A DNA stretch of 64,000 nucleotides, taken from assembly GCA_022548915.1 (NCBI GenBank), contig JAKZES010000007.1, positions 62,001 to 126,000 on the forward strand, given 5' to 3'. The translations under genes were made by a program, and so were the position numbers. This DNA is from Verrucomicrobiaceae bacterium E54 (lineage in GTDB: Bacteria > Verrucomicrobiota > Verrucomicrobiia > Verrucomicrobiales > Akkermansiaceae). The notes under the pieces are model-generated. The model saw only the letters and a list, made by a program, of their open reading frames with translations, made no database searches and was not told where the DNA came from. The first letter of the stretch is position 1; every line of letters starts with the position of its first letter. Positions 16,090-24,050 of the stretch are shown piece after piece.

Positions 16090-16689
16090 TCACTCGCAAA
16101 GTCCAACTTCGCGCCACACCCAGAAATCCATCACGTGCGGTGTCTCTTCGACGTCGCCCGCCTCCCGCCAGTCGAAGACCGCCGTCACCCCGTCCAGCGG
16201 CTCGAAGCCCATCTTGCGCCAGAACGGATCGAGCGGACGATATCCCTCCGGTCGTCGCGGATCGTCTCCATCCCGCCTCACCGCGCAGAAACAACAGAAC
16301 CCGATCCCCCCGTGCGCCCGTGCCGCCTCGAGCCGCGCCTCCATGAACTGCCGCCCGATGCCCCGGCCGCGATATTCAGGCAGCAGGATCGATTCGCCGA
16401 AATAGAAACCCTCGGCCGTCTCAAAACCCGCCTCCTCCAGCGGCCGCCGGAATTCCTCCAGCTCGTCGGCCAGCGGCAGGCAGGTCGAGATGCCGACCAG
16501 CCGCCCGCCCTCCTCCGCCGTCACGATCCGGGCCCGTGGATTCCCGAGATAGGTCGCCAGGTAGCCACGCTCGTATTCAAGCGTTCCCTCATAAAGATAC
16601 GGCCACTCCCGGAAAACCGCGATCCTCAACGCGGCCAACTCTTCCAGACAGTCGGCCAGTTCCTCGGCCCTCCGGGTCTTCACCTTCAT
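16090..16689 (-). CDS. GNAT-family N-acetyltransferase
   Basis: 199 residues. The acetyl-CoA binding motif A is clear: ILLPEYRGRGIGRQFMEARL (about residues 103-122), preceded by the strand RIVTAEEGGRLVGISTCLPL. The end region DPFWRKMGFEPLDG is also typical of GNATs. The acceptor is unknown. The start ATG at 16689 overlaps the TGA of lpxI by 4 bases, so it is coupled to that gene; longer frames upstream lie inside lpxI and are rejected. Confidence 0.88.
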   Translation of the reverse strand: MKVKTRRAEELADCLEELAALRIAVFREWPYLYEGTLEYERGYLATYLGNPRARIVTAEEGGRLVGISTCLPLADELEEFRRPLEEAGFETAEGFYFGESILLPEYRGRGIGRQFMEARLEAARAHGGIGFCCFCAVRRDGDDPRRPEGYRPLDPFWRKMGFEPLDGVTAVFDWREAGDVEETPHVMDFWVWREVGLCE

Positions 16690-17507
16690 TCGCCGACCGC
16701 GTGCAGACCGATTCCCTTCTCCCGGCACAGGCGCTCGACCTCGTCGCGCTCGATCAACAGCGTGCGCCGTGCCTCGACCGCAATCGCCCCGACACCCGCC
16801 TCGGCACAGGTTTCGATCGTCTGCGGCCCGACCACCGGCACATCGAAGCGGAAATCCTGATCCGGCTTCGAGACCTTCACCAGCATCACGTTCTTGCCAC
16901 GGCCGAGTTCCCCGCCGCGGCGGATGCAGGCGTTGGTTCCTTCGAAAGCCTCGACCGCCAGCACCGTGCCGTGCCGCACGAGCACCGTCTGCCCGATGTC
17001 CAGCCGGCTCGATTCCTTGGCGATCCGGTATCCGAAGGCCGCGTCGTCCAGTTGCCGGTCCTTGAAGGGAGGTCCGAACACATGGCCCGGCCCGGGCAGC
17101 AGATCCTCGAGGAAGGTCGTTGCCGGGAGCAACTCGATGCCATCCTGCGCCATCTCCTCGGCGATGCCGCCGAACAAGGTCTCGGCGTTGCGCTCCTTGA
17201 CCCGTGCCAGCAACTTCAGCGTGCGAAGATCCGGGCGGAGATCGAAGAGGTTCTTCGGCGCGATCTGACCGACCATCACGGCCTCCTTCGCACCCTGCCT
17301 GCGCAGGTAACGGATCGGTTTTCCCAGCTGGCCGACCCGCATCCACTCGACGTCGTCGACCATTTCCGCGACCTCCGGCCGGGTCTCGCCCTCGAAGGCG
17401 GCCATCACCAGGCGCGCTTCGGGTGCCTCGCGGCGCGCCGCTTCGATGAACACCTTCGGATAGGCGCCGTTGCCCGCGATGATGCCGATGGTCCGCGTCG
17501 CCTCCAT
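16686..17507 (-). CDS. lpxI: UDP-2,3-diacylglucosamine pyrophosphatase LpxI
   Basis: 273 residues, DUF1009/LpxI family. It hydrolyses UDP-2,3-diacylglucosamine to lipid X in the Raetz pathway, in species lacking LpxH. Landmarks are TIGIIAGNGAYPKVFIEAAR at the N-terminus, VMVGQIAPKNLFDLRPD, and a C-terminal catalytic domain with FEGTNACIRRGGELGRG and KPDQDFRFDVPVVGPQT. The start at 17507 follows the tRNA-Leu gene by only 19 bases on the same strand, so both may come from one transcript. This indicates a lipid A-bearing outer membrane. Confidence 0.92.
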   Translation of the reverse strand: MEATRTIGIIAGNGAYPKVFIEAARREAPEARLVMAAFEGETRPEVAEMVDDVEWMRVGQLGKPIRYLRRQGAKEAVMVGQIAPKNLFDLRPDLRTLKLLARVKERNAETLFGGIAEEMAQDGIELLPATTFLEDLLPGPGHVFGPPFKDRQLDDAAFGYRIAKESSRLDIGQTVLVRHGTVLAVEAFEGTNACIRRGGELGRGKNVMLVKVSKPDQDFRFDVPVVGPQTIETCAEAGVGAIAVEARRTLLIERDEVERLCREKGIGLHAVGE

Positions 17508-17526
17508 GCTGGATGTCTGGGGAAAA

Positions 17527-17607
17527 TAGCGGCTGTGGGACTCGAACCCACACTCCAAAGGAACTCGATTTTGAGTCGAGCGCGTCTACCAATTCCGCCA
17601 AGCCGCC
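17527..17607 (-). tRNA. tRNA-Leu (anticodon CAA)
   Basis: The 81-base minus-strand sequence folds as a type II tRNA. It has acceptor GGCGGCT/AGCCGCT (with one G-U at position 1-72), D arm GCGGAATTGGTAGACGC, anticodon stem CTCGA/TCGAG with loop CTCAAAA (anticodon CAA, reads UUG), a variable arm TTCCTTTGGAGT, and T arm GTGGG-TTCGAGT-CCCAC. The discriminator is A73, the leucine identity base. CCA is not encoded. Confidence 0.95.
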
Positions 17608-17667
17608 CTTGGGGTGGCGGATGTTTGACCAAGGACCCCCGCCGGGGCAAGCGGCAAAAAAGGCACC

Positions 17668-18597
17668 TCAACCTTCCGCGTCCGTGATGTAGCGCTCGGC
17701 CTCGAGCGCCGCGGCACAACCCTGGCCTGCCGCGGTGATCGCCTGGCGGTAGTAGTGGTCCGCCACGTCGCCGGCGGCGAAAAGACCTTTTGTCTTGGTC
17801 GCCGTGCGCCCCGGATTCTGGAGGATGTAGCCGTTCTCGTCGGTGTCCACCAGATCGCCCAGAAAGCTGCTGTTCGGCACGTGGCCGATCGCCACGAACA
17901 CGCACTTCACTTCCAGTTCGCTCTCGCTGTCATCGACCGTGCTCTTCAATTTCACCGCCCGCATCTCGCCCTCGTCGTCGGTCAGGTAATCGGTGACCAC
18001 CGAGTTCCACACCGGCTCGATCTTGTCGTTGGCCAGCGCCCGCTCGGCCATGATCTTCGAGGCCCGCAATTCGTCACGGCGATGGATCAGGTAGACCTTG
18101 CTCGCGAAACGAGTCAGGAACCCGGCTTCCTCGCAGGCGCTGTCGCCACCGCCAATCACGCACACCGGCACGTCGCGGTAGAAGGCACCATCGCAGGTCG
18201 CGCAGGACGTCAGGCCGTGGCCGATGAGCTTCTCCTCGCCCTCGATCCCGAGGTGACGGGGTGCGGCTCCGGTCGCCACGATCACGGTCCTGCTCTCCAG
18301 CGTCTTGTCGCCCGCCTTGACTTCGAAGTGGCCAGCATCGGTCTTCACGACGCTCTCGACGTTGGCAAACTCGATCCGCGTTCCGAACTTCTCGGCCTGC
18401 TTCTGCATGCTGGCCATCAGGTCGGGCCCCATGACCCCCTCGGGAAAGCCCGGGAAGTTCTCCACCTCGGTGGTCGTCGTCAATTGGCCGCCCGGCTGGG
18501 TGCCGGTGAGCATGAGGGGCTCGAGATTGGCCCGAGCGGTGTAGATGGCGGCGGTGTAGCCGGCACAGCCGGTTCCGATGATGATGACGTCTTCCAT
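17668..18597 (-). CDS. trxB: Thioredoxin reductase
   Basis: 309 residues, normal length. It passes electrons from NADPH through FAD to thioredoxin. The FAD fold starts with IIIGTGCAGYTAAIYTARAN, the redox-active disulfide is SCATCDG (about 134-140), the NADPH fold is CVIGGGDSACEEAGFL, and the second FAD contact is GLFAAGDVADHYYRQ. The ATG at 18597 gives the standard N-terminus. It ends 61 bases before the tRNA. A thioredoxin-fold lipoprotein gene lies upstream beyond a palindromic gap. Confidence 0.96.
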   Translation of the reverse strand: MEDVIIIGTGCAGYTAAIYTARANLEPLMLTGTQPGGQLTTTTEVENFPGFPEGVMGPDLMASMQKQAEKFGTRIEFANVESVVKTDAGHFEVKAGDKTLESRTVIVATGAAPRHLGIEGEEKLIGHGLTSCATCDGAFYRDVPVCVIGGGDSACEEAGFLTRFASKVYLIHRRDELRASKIMAERALANDKIEPVWNSVVTDYLTDDEGEMRAVKLKSTVDDSESELEVKCVFVAIGHVPNSSFLGDLVDTDENGYILQNPGRTATKTKGLFAAGDVADHYYRQAITAAGQGCAAALEAERYITDAEG

Positions 18598-18683
18598 GAT
18601 CCTGTGAGTGATTCGCGGGCGGAGTATTCCGACCGATGGCCACCGCGGTCAACGCCGGGGCGAGACTTTCCTGCAAGATCGGA

Positions 18684-18840
18684 GGGACCGCGCGACGCTG
18701 TCGCGCCTCTCGGAGCCCAGGTCGTCGCGAACCGCCACCCGCCCCCGGACACGGGAAACCACAGCCCCAAAAAATCGACCAACATCAGCCAGCCAACCGC
18801 TCCTCCAAGCGTTCAATGCGCGACAGCGTCGCGCGGTCCC
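18684..18840. repeat. Pair of REP-like 23-base inverted repeats
   Basis: GGGACCGCGCGACGCTGTCG followed by CGC (18684-18706) is repeated exactly as its reverse complement at 18818-18840, 111 bases away. Each copy contains its own hairpin GCGCGAC-GCT-GTCGCGC. The arrangement, two opposed hairpin units in an intergenic gap, is like the BIME/REP elements of other bacteria. No coding sequence lies between; the right copy ends 7 bases before the stop codon of the neighbouring gene. Confidence 0.8.
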
Positions 18841-18846
18841 TTCCTG

Positions 18847-19755
18847 CTACTCGATCCCCCGCTTGCGCTTCTCGGCGGCGATCCAGTCCTGATCCTCCAC
18901 CGACAGCCGGTGCTCGCGGGTGCGGGCCCGGGTTCCGTCCGGCTCCATCAGGATCACCTCCCCGTCGCGATAGGCGATCAGCTTGGCGAAGAACTTGCGG
19001 CCGAGCGGGTCCGACCAGGTCCGGTAGCCCTTGCGCTCCATCTTCTTTTTCCAATCCTTGTGGGACTTCTCGGCAAGAAAGGCGCCCTGCCGCAGCTGGG
19101 CCCACTTGTATTCCCACTGGCCGCGCTTGTAGCCACGATAGCGGCCGATCACTTCCCCGGAGGGCGTCAGCACGAGCAGTGTCGGATATCCCATCACCTT
19201 GAAGTGCTTCTTCAGGTTGTCGACGAAGTCGGCCTTCCTCGCGCCCTCGTCGTCGAGCTTGCTGCCCACCTCGGCATCGACCTGCAGCCGGACGAAAGTC
19301 TCGCCCGCCCAGGTCTCGAAATCCTGCCGCCCGAAGAGGTCCTCGCTGATGGCACGGCTCGACATCGGATTGCCCGAGTCGTTGAACCAGATCAGCACCG
19401 GCCGGTCCTGCTTGCGCGCCTCGCGGAAGACCTGGGTGATGCTGCGCCCCCACGGTCCGTCCTCGCGCCGCGCCTCGAGCAGCTCGCGCAACTCCGGCAC
19501 GACGTCCTCAGGATTCTCGGCATCCGGATCGGTGTAAACGATCTCGTCGGGATTCATCACCGTCCCGGCGTCGTTCTGAAGCTCTTGGAGTCCCCGTCCC
19601 GGCTCGATCGGTGTCCCTCCCCCGCGCAGGGCGGCCGGGATGGCATCGGGGGAAAAGGGATTCGACGGCAGTTCGTCGACCACCGCCCGCTGGTCGCCGG
19701 TGCCGCAGGCCGCAAGCAGGGCCACCGGCAGCAACAAGAGCAACCAACGAGTCAT
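18847..19755 (-). CDS. Thioredoxin-fold lipoprotein with C-terminal SHD1-like domain
   Basis: 302 residues. The N-terminus is a lipoprotein signal (LLLLLPVALLAACG; lipobox LAAC, Cys17). After a Pro/Asp-rich linker comes a thioredoxin-like domain (about 115-235: DRPVLIWFNDSG, VRLQVDAE, HFKVMGYPTLLVLTPSG). The usual CxxC position reads NDSGNP, so redox catalysis by a dithiol is not expected. Residues about 248-295 (YRTWSDPLGRKFFAKLIAYR, then DGEVIL, LSVEDQDWI) match the SHD1 pattern common in Verrucomicrobia and Planctomycetes. Function unknown. See the related domain-swapped protein at 60231. Confidence 0.75.
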   Translation of the reverse strand: MTRWLLLLLPVALLAACGTGDQRAVVDELPSNPFSPDAIPAALRGGGTPIEPGRGLQELQNDAGTVMNPDEIVYTDPDAENPEDVVPELRELLEARREDGPWGRSITQVFREARKQDRPVLIWFNDSGNPMSSRAISEDLFGRQDFETWAGETFVRLQVDAEVGSKLDDEGARKADFVDNLKKHFKVMGYPTLLVLTPSGEVIGRYRGYKRGQWEYKWAQLRQGAFLAEKSHKDWKKKMERKGYRTWSDPLGRKFFAKLIAYRDGEVILMEPDGTRARTREHRLSVEDQDWIAAEKRKRGIE

Positions 19756-19762
19756 TGCTGGG

Positions 19763-19791
19763 ACCGTACGGGCTCATCGCGACCGACCCAA
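19763..19791 (-). promoter_or_regulatory. Probable promoter of the thioredoxin-fold lipoprotein
   Basis: Minus strand TTGGGT (19791-19786), exactly 17 bases, TACGGT (19768-19763), then 7 bases to the ATG at 19755. Transcription would start at or within a base or two of the ATG. Confidence 0.4.
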
Positions 19792-19974
19792 GCCCGAAAC
19801 CTCCTTCCTGCCGCGGCTTTCCCTTGCCCCCACGCCCGCGCACCAAGCACACTCCGGCCGTGTCGCCGTCGCCTCGGTGATCCGGACCGGCGGCCCGCCG
19901 TCCAGGTGGGGTTTCCTCCCCGGAATCCGACCGGCGAACCACTCATTCCATTCATCTCAGAACCGTAAATCGTC

Positions 19975-20562
19975 ATGTTCACCGGACTCGTCGAAGCCTG
20001 CGGCCGGGTGCGCTCGCTCGAGCGGCGCGGCGACCAGGCCCGCCTCTCGCTCGCCATCCCCTTCGCCTCCGAACTCACGCTCGGCGATTCGGTCGCCGTC
20101 AACGGCTGCTGCCTCACCGCCGTCGCCGTCGATCCGGTCGGCGCGGATTTCGACGTCCTCATGCAGACCCTCGACGTCACCTCGCTCGGCGACCTCGCCG
20201 AAGGCTCGCCGGTGAATCTCGAGCGCGCACTGCGGGCCGGAGACCGGCTCGGCGGCCACTTCGTCCAGGGCCACGTCGACGCCACCGGCACCGTCGAACA
20301 ACTCGGGCCCCACGGCCAGGATCACGTGCTCGATGTCCGGCTGCCGGAAAACCTCGCGCCGCTGTGCATCGACAAGGGTTCGCTGGCGGTGGACGGCATT
20401 TCGCTGACCATCGCCGAGATCGACGGCACCCTCGCCCGCTTCTGGATCATCCCGCACACCTTCGAGCAGACCAACCTCCACGCCCGACAGCCCGGCCAGC
20501 GCGTCAACCTCGAGGCCGACCTGCTCGCCAAGCATGTGGCGAAGCTGATGGGCCGCGACTGA
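19975..20562 (+). CDS. ribE: Riboflavin synthase (alpha subunit type)
   Basis: 195 residues. It dismutates two 6,7-dimethyl-8-ribityllumazine molecules into riboflavin. The two lumazine-binding repeats are clear: MFTGLVEACGRV with SVAVNGCCLTAV in the first, GGHFVQGHVDATGTV with SLAVDGISLTIAE in the second. The ATG is fixed by the family N-terminus MFTGLVE. The 219-base upstream gap contains no FMN riboswitch that I can recognise. It converges on the antiporter operon with only 12 bases between stops. Confidence 0.95.
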   Translation: MFTGLVEACGRVRSLERRGDQARLSLAIPFASELTLGDSVAVNGCCLTAVAVDPVGADFDVLMQTLDVTSLGDLAEGSPVNLERALRAGDRLGGHFVQGHVDATGTVEQLGPHGQDHVLDVRLPENLAPLCIDKGSLAVDGISLTIAEIDGTLARFWIIPHTFEQTNLHARQPGQRVNLEADLLAKHVAKLMGRD

Positions 20563-20574
20563 AACTCGCCCCGG

Positions 20575-22302
20575 CTACCTGCCGAAATACAACAGCAGGC
20601 TCAGCACCACGCTGAAGAACAGGATGGCCGCAAGACTCCAGGCCAGCGGCTTGCGCTCGGCATCGGGATCGAAGGTCTCCGACGCCCCCCGCCCCGGCCG
20701 GAACCACGCCCGGGGATTGCCCCAGATCCGCTCGACAAAGGCCACGACGCGTCCCCGCAACGCCGCGCCGGCGGCGAAGCAGGCATTCACCGGGCCGACC
20801 AGCAACCGGTCCGCCCACGGCGCGGAGCGGCGGTAGAACCAGTCGGTATCGACCGCCAGGTAGGGCTCGCCGGCCAGCTTCTCGCGCAGCACCCAGAAGC
20901 CGATGAAGGTGAAGGTCAGCAGCGGCACGGTCTCGACCAGGTGATAGGCCGTGTAGGGATGATACTCCGCCTCGAAGGGCAGCATCGAGTACAACAGGCC
21001 GGGCGCAACGCCGTAGAGCGTGCAGAGAAACGCCAGGATCCCCATCGCCACGTACATGTTGCGCGGGATCGGCCGGGTCTCGAGCTTGCGGTCCTGACCC
21101 CAGAAGGTGAACACCGGAATTTTCAGGCCGGTGTGGAGGAAGGTTCCGACCGAGGCCAGCAGCAACAGCAGCATCACTCCGTCGAGGTGCGCCTTGCCCG
21201 CCGCCGAGACGATCATCGACTTGCTGATGAAGCCGTTGAACAGCGGAAAGCCGGAGATCGAGAAGGCCCCGATCATGAACAGCACCAGCACCCACTTCAT
21301 CCGCCGTGCCAGGCCGCCGAGTTCGGTCAGCTTGCTCTTGCCCGTGGCCTGGATCACCGCCCCGGCGCCCATGAAAAGCAGCGCCTTGTAAAGGATGTGG
21401 CTGTAGGCGTGGGCGGCCGCGCCATTCATCGAAAGCGCCGTGCCGATGCCCACCCCGGCGACCATGTAGCCGACCTGGCTGATGATGTGGTAGGCGAGGA
21501 TCTGCCGGATGTCGTTGGCCAGCACCGCATAGACGACCCCGTAGAGCGCCATCGCGACCCCGGCGTAGATCAGCAAATCCCAGCCGGCGAAAAGCACCAG
21601 CAGGACGTAGACCGCCGACTTGGTCGTCAGCGCGCTCATGAAGATCGCGCCGGTGACGGTCGCCCGCGGGTAGGCGTCCGGCAGCCACGCGTGCAGCGGC
21701 GGCAGGGCCACGTTCACCGCCACGCCGAGCAGGATCAGCCAGGCCGGGAGACCCTGCTCCGGGGACAGCGCGGTGAGTTCCAGGCTGCCGGTCTGCGCGT
21801 GGTGGAGGATGATGCCGCCGAGCAGCAGCGAGCCGCCGGCGAAGTGGACCATCAGGTAGCGGAACCCGGCGCGCACGCTGTCGTCGGTCTTTCTTGCGAA
21901 AACCAACCACGCCGAAGCCACCGCCATCAGTTCCCAGAAAATCAACAGGCTCAGGAAATCGCCGGCGAAGGTCACGCCGACCGCCCCGGCGCCATAGAGC
22001 AGCGCCGCGACCTGCTGGGTCCGGTCGTCGAGATGCCACGCGTAGATCGCGGCCACCGCCGAGATCAGCAGGAAGATCACGCCGAAGACGAAGTTCAGCT
22101 TCGTCACCTCGAAGAGCACCAACTCGAATCCGGCCAGTCCCGCCGTGAGATAGGTTCCCGGCTCCAGCCGGGTCAGCAGAGCGAGCGCGACCAGCGGCAC
22201 CACCACAGCGACGCCCGCGCGCGCGGCCTTCGGCAGCACCACCATGAGCACCGCCGCGAGGGCCATCCAGAGGGCCGGAGGCAGCTCAGCGATCCCGGTC
22301 AT
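20575..22302 (-). CDS. MrpD/NuoN-like antiporter subunit (third copy)
   Basis: 575 residues, polytopic membrane protein of the proton-translocating quinone oxidoreductase/MrpD family. The core motifs are present: the Glu in LLIFWELMAVASAWL on TM5, the Lys in MSALTTKSAVYVL, and HIISQVGYM and SHILYKALLFMGAG in the discontinuous helices. The C-terminal extra 100 residues (EPYLAVDTDWFYRR, MrpA/NuoL-like wording) end in a last helix. It is the most distal gene of the operon and overlaps the 73-aa gene by 17 bases. Confidence 0.88.
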   Translation of the reverse strand: MTGIAELPPALWMALAAVLMVVLPKAARAGVAVVVPLVALALLTRLEPGTYLTAGLAGFELVLFEVTKLNFVFGVIFLLISAVAAIYAWHLDDRTQQVAALLYGAGAVGVTFAGDFLSLLIFWELMAVASAWLVFARKTDDSVRAGFRYLMVHFAGGSLLLGGIILHHAQTGSLELTALSPEQGLPAWLILLGVAVNVALPPLHAWLPDAYPRATVTGAIFMSALTTKSAVYVLLVLFAGWDLLIYAGVAMALYGVVYAVLANDIRQILAYHIISQVGYMVAGVGIGTALSMNGAAAHAYSHILYKALLFMGAGAVIQATGKSKLTELGGLARRMKWVLVLFMIGAFSISGFPLFNGFISKSMIVSAAGKAHLDGVMLLLLLASVGTFLHTGLKIPVFTFWGQDRKLETRPIPRNMYVAMGILAFLCTLYGVAPGLLYSMLPFEAEYHPYTAYHLVETVPLLTFTFIGFWVLREKLAGEPYLAVDTDWFYRRSAPWADRLLVGPVNACFAAGAALRGRVVAFVERIWGNPRAWFRPGRGASETFDPDAERKPLAWSLAAILFFSVVLSLLLYFGR

Positions 22303-22507
22303 AGTAGTCCTCCGGTTTCTGCAGGAAGGCCTTCCCGAGGGCCTTCGAGACGATGATGATCAGCACGCAACCGACGAAGCCGAACGCGGCGTAGAACAAC
22401 GGGATCTTGTCCCACGGTTTCGGATAGGGATGCTCCGGCCCGAACAGTTGCAGGGCCAGGGCACCGAGGGTGGGCAGGGCGAGCAGGATCCAGTGAAGCG
22501 GTTTCAT
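22286..22507 (-). CDS. Small two-TM protein in the antiporter operon
   Basis: 73 residues, not recognised. Two hydrophobic helices (WILLALPTLGALALQLF and LFYAAFGFVGCVLIIIVSKAL) are joined by a Pro-rich loop (GPEHPYPKPWDKIP). The end EDYYDRDR is charged. It lies between two MrpD-like genes and overlaps the next start by 17 bases, so it is translated with the complex and may be an accessory subunit. Family membership would need a profile search. Confidence 0.7.
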   Translation of the reverse strand: MKPLHWILLALPTLGALALQLFGPEHPYPKPWDKIPLFYAAFGFVGCVLIIIVSKALGKAFLQKPEDYYDRDR

Positions 22508-22519
22508 GGTGAAAGGAAT

Positions 22520-24046
22520 TCAGCCTGCGGGCGACGGCGACGATCCGGCGACGATCGATTGCACGATCCCCTTCGCGAGTTCGAAGAACGGCAACGGGAA
22601 ATCCGGGAACAGGCCGAAGACGACGGCCAGCGTGGCGGTCACGCACAAGGGCGCCACCATCCACGGCGAGGCCTCGCCGCGCACCGGGTGGGCGTCGCCC
22701 GCCGCATCGGGCGGCAGGAAGAAGGCGCGGATGACGATGGGGAAGAAGTAGGCCGCGTTCAGCAGTCCGCTGAGCAGGAACACACCCAGCGCAATGTCGC
22801 GGCCGGACTCGAGGCTGCCGAGGCAAAGCCACCATTTGCTGATGAAGCCGTTGACCGGAGGAATACCGGCGAGCCCGAGCGAGCCGATCGCGAAGGCGCC
22901 GAAGGTCCAGGGCATCGCCCGGCCGAGGCCATTGAACGAGCTGATCTCGCTGCGGTGGGCGTGGACCTGAATCGCCCCGGCGCAGAAGAACAGCGTGATC
23001 TTCATCACCGCGTGCGCGGAAAGGTGGAGGATGCTCCCGGTCAGGGCCCCGGGCGCCAGCAGCGCCGCCCCGAGCGCGATGTAGGAAAGGTGGCCGATGG
23101 TCGAGTAGGCCAGCCGCTTCTTGAGGTTGTCCTGCCGCAACGCGATGATGGAGGCGAGCAGGATGGTCGCCCCCGCGAAGCCGGCCAGGATCACGTCGAG
23201 GCCCTGCCCGCTCATCAGCGCCGGGCCGAAGATGAAGCCCACCACCCGAAGTATCCCGAAGGCCCCGGATTTCACCACTGCCACCGCGTGCAGCAGGGCG
23301 CTCACCGGGGTCGGCGCAACCATCGCCGCCGGCAGCCAGCTGTGCAGTGGCATGATCCCCGCCTTCACGCCCACGCCCGTGATCAGCAGCATGAAGAGCA
23401 CCTTCAGCTCGCCATCGCTGAACACCCCTTCGGCAATGATCCCCCCCGGCGCGAAGTCGAGCGTGCCGGTGCGCGCGAAGATCCACCCGGCCGCCACCAC
23501 CAGCAGCAACCCGGCCGTCAGGGCGTAGGCCAGATACATCCGCGCCGATCGCAGCGCCTGCGGGCTCTCCTTGTGGACCACCAGCGGGTAGGTCGCCAGC
23601 GTCAGCAGCTCGTAGAACAGGATGAAGGTCAGGAGATTTCCGGCAAAGGCCACGCCGAGCGTGGCCGACAGGCTCAGCGCGAAGCTGGCGAAGAACCGCG
23701 TCTGCTTCTTCTCGCCATGCCCGCGCATGTAGCCGATCGAGTAAACCGAGGTCACGATCCAGAGCCCCGAGGCGACCAGCGCGAAATAGACGCCCAGCGG
23801 GTCGGCCACCAGCGACAGACCGACCCCGGGCGCCAGCTCGAACAAGGTCAGGCTCGTGCTCGCCCCGCGCAACGCGGCGGGCAGCAGCAGAAGGACGCAG
23901 ACGAATTTCACGCCCGCCGCAGCGAAGGTCCAGCCCTCGCGCAGGTTCGGCCGGCGACCGCTCAGCAGGATGGCCGGCACCACCAGCATCGACACCAGGA
24001 TGGCGACGAGCGGCAGGATCGAGGTCGTTGAAGGGTCGGCTGGCAT
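22520..24046 (-). CDS. MrpD/NuoM-like antiporter subunit (second copy)
   Basis: 508 residues, about 14 helices. The ion-channel residues are recognisable: TFILFYELLTLATYPLV (TM5 Glu), VGVKAGIMPLHSWLP (TM7 Lys), VAVVKSGAFGILRV (TM8 Lys), AYSTIGHLSYIALG and HAVMKITLFFCAG. It has the MrpA/MrpD-family ion-path plan. The next gene upstream stops 5 bases before its own start, and the downstream small gene begins 13 bases after it, so it is one of the coupled operon genes. Confidence 0.9.
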   Translation of the reverse strand: MPADPSTTSILPLVAILVSMLVVPAILLSGRRPNLREGWTFAAAGVKFVCVLLLLPAALRGASTSLTLFELAPGVGLSLVADPLGVYFALVASGLWIVTSVYSIGYMRGHGEKKQTRFFASFALSLSATLGVAFAGNLLTFILFYELLTLATYPLVVHKESPQALRSARMYLAYALTAGLLLVVAAGWIFARTGTLDFAPGGIIAEGVFSDGELKVLFMLLITGVGVKAGIMPLHSWLPAAMVAPTPVSALLHAVAVVKSGAFGILRVVGFIFGPALMSGQGLDVILAGFAGATILLASIIALRQDNLKKRLAYSTIGHLSYIALGAALLAPGALTGSILHLSAHAVMKITLFFCAGAIQVHAHRSEISSFNGLGRAMPWTFGAFAIGSLGLAGIPPVNGFISKWWLCLGSLESGRDIALGVFLLSGLLNAAYFFPIVIRAFFLPPDAAGDAHPVRGEASPWMVAPLCVTATLAVVFGLFPDFPLPFFELAKGIVQSIVAGSSPSPAG

Positions 24047-24050
24047 GGTG

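Noticed and set aside
19756-19974. FMN riboswitch upstream of ribE
   Set aside because: I looked for the conserved RFN-element core and its paired helices but found no convincing match in either strand.
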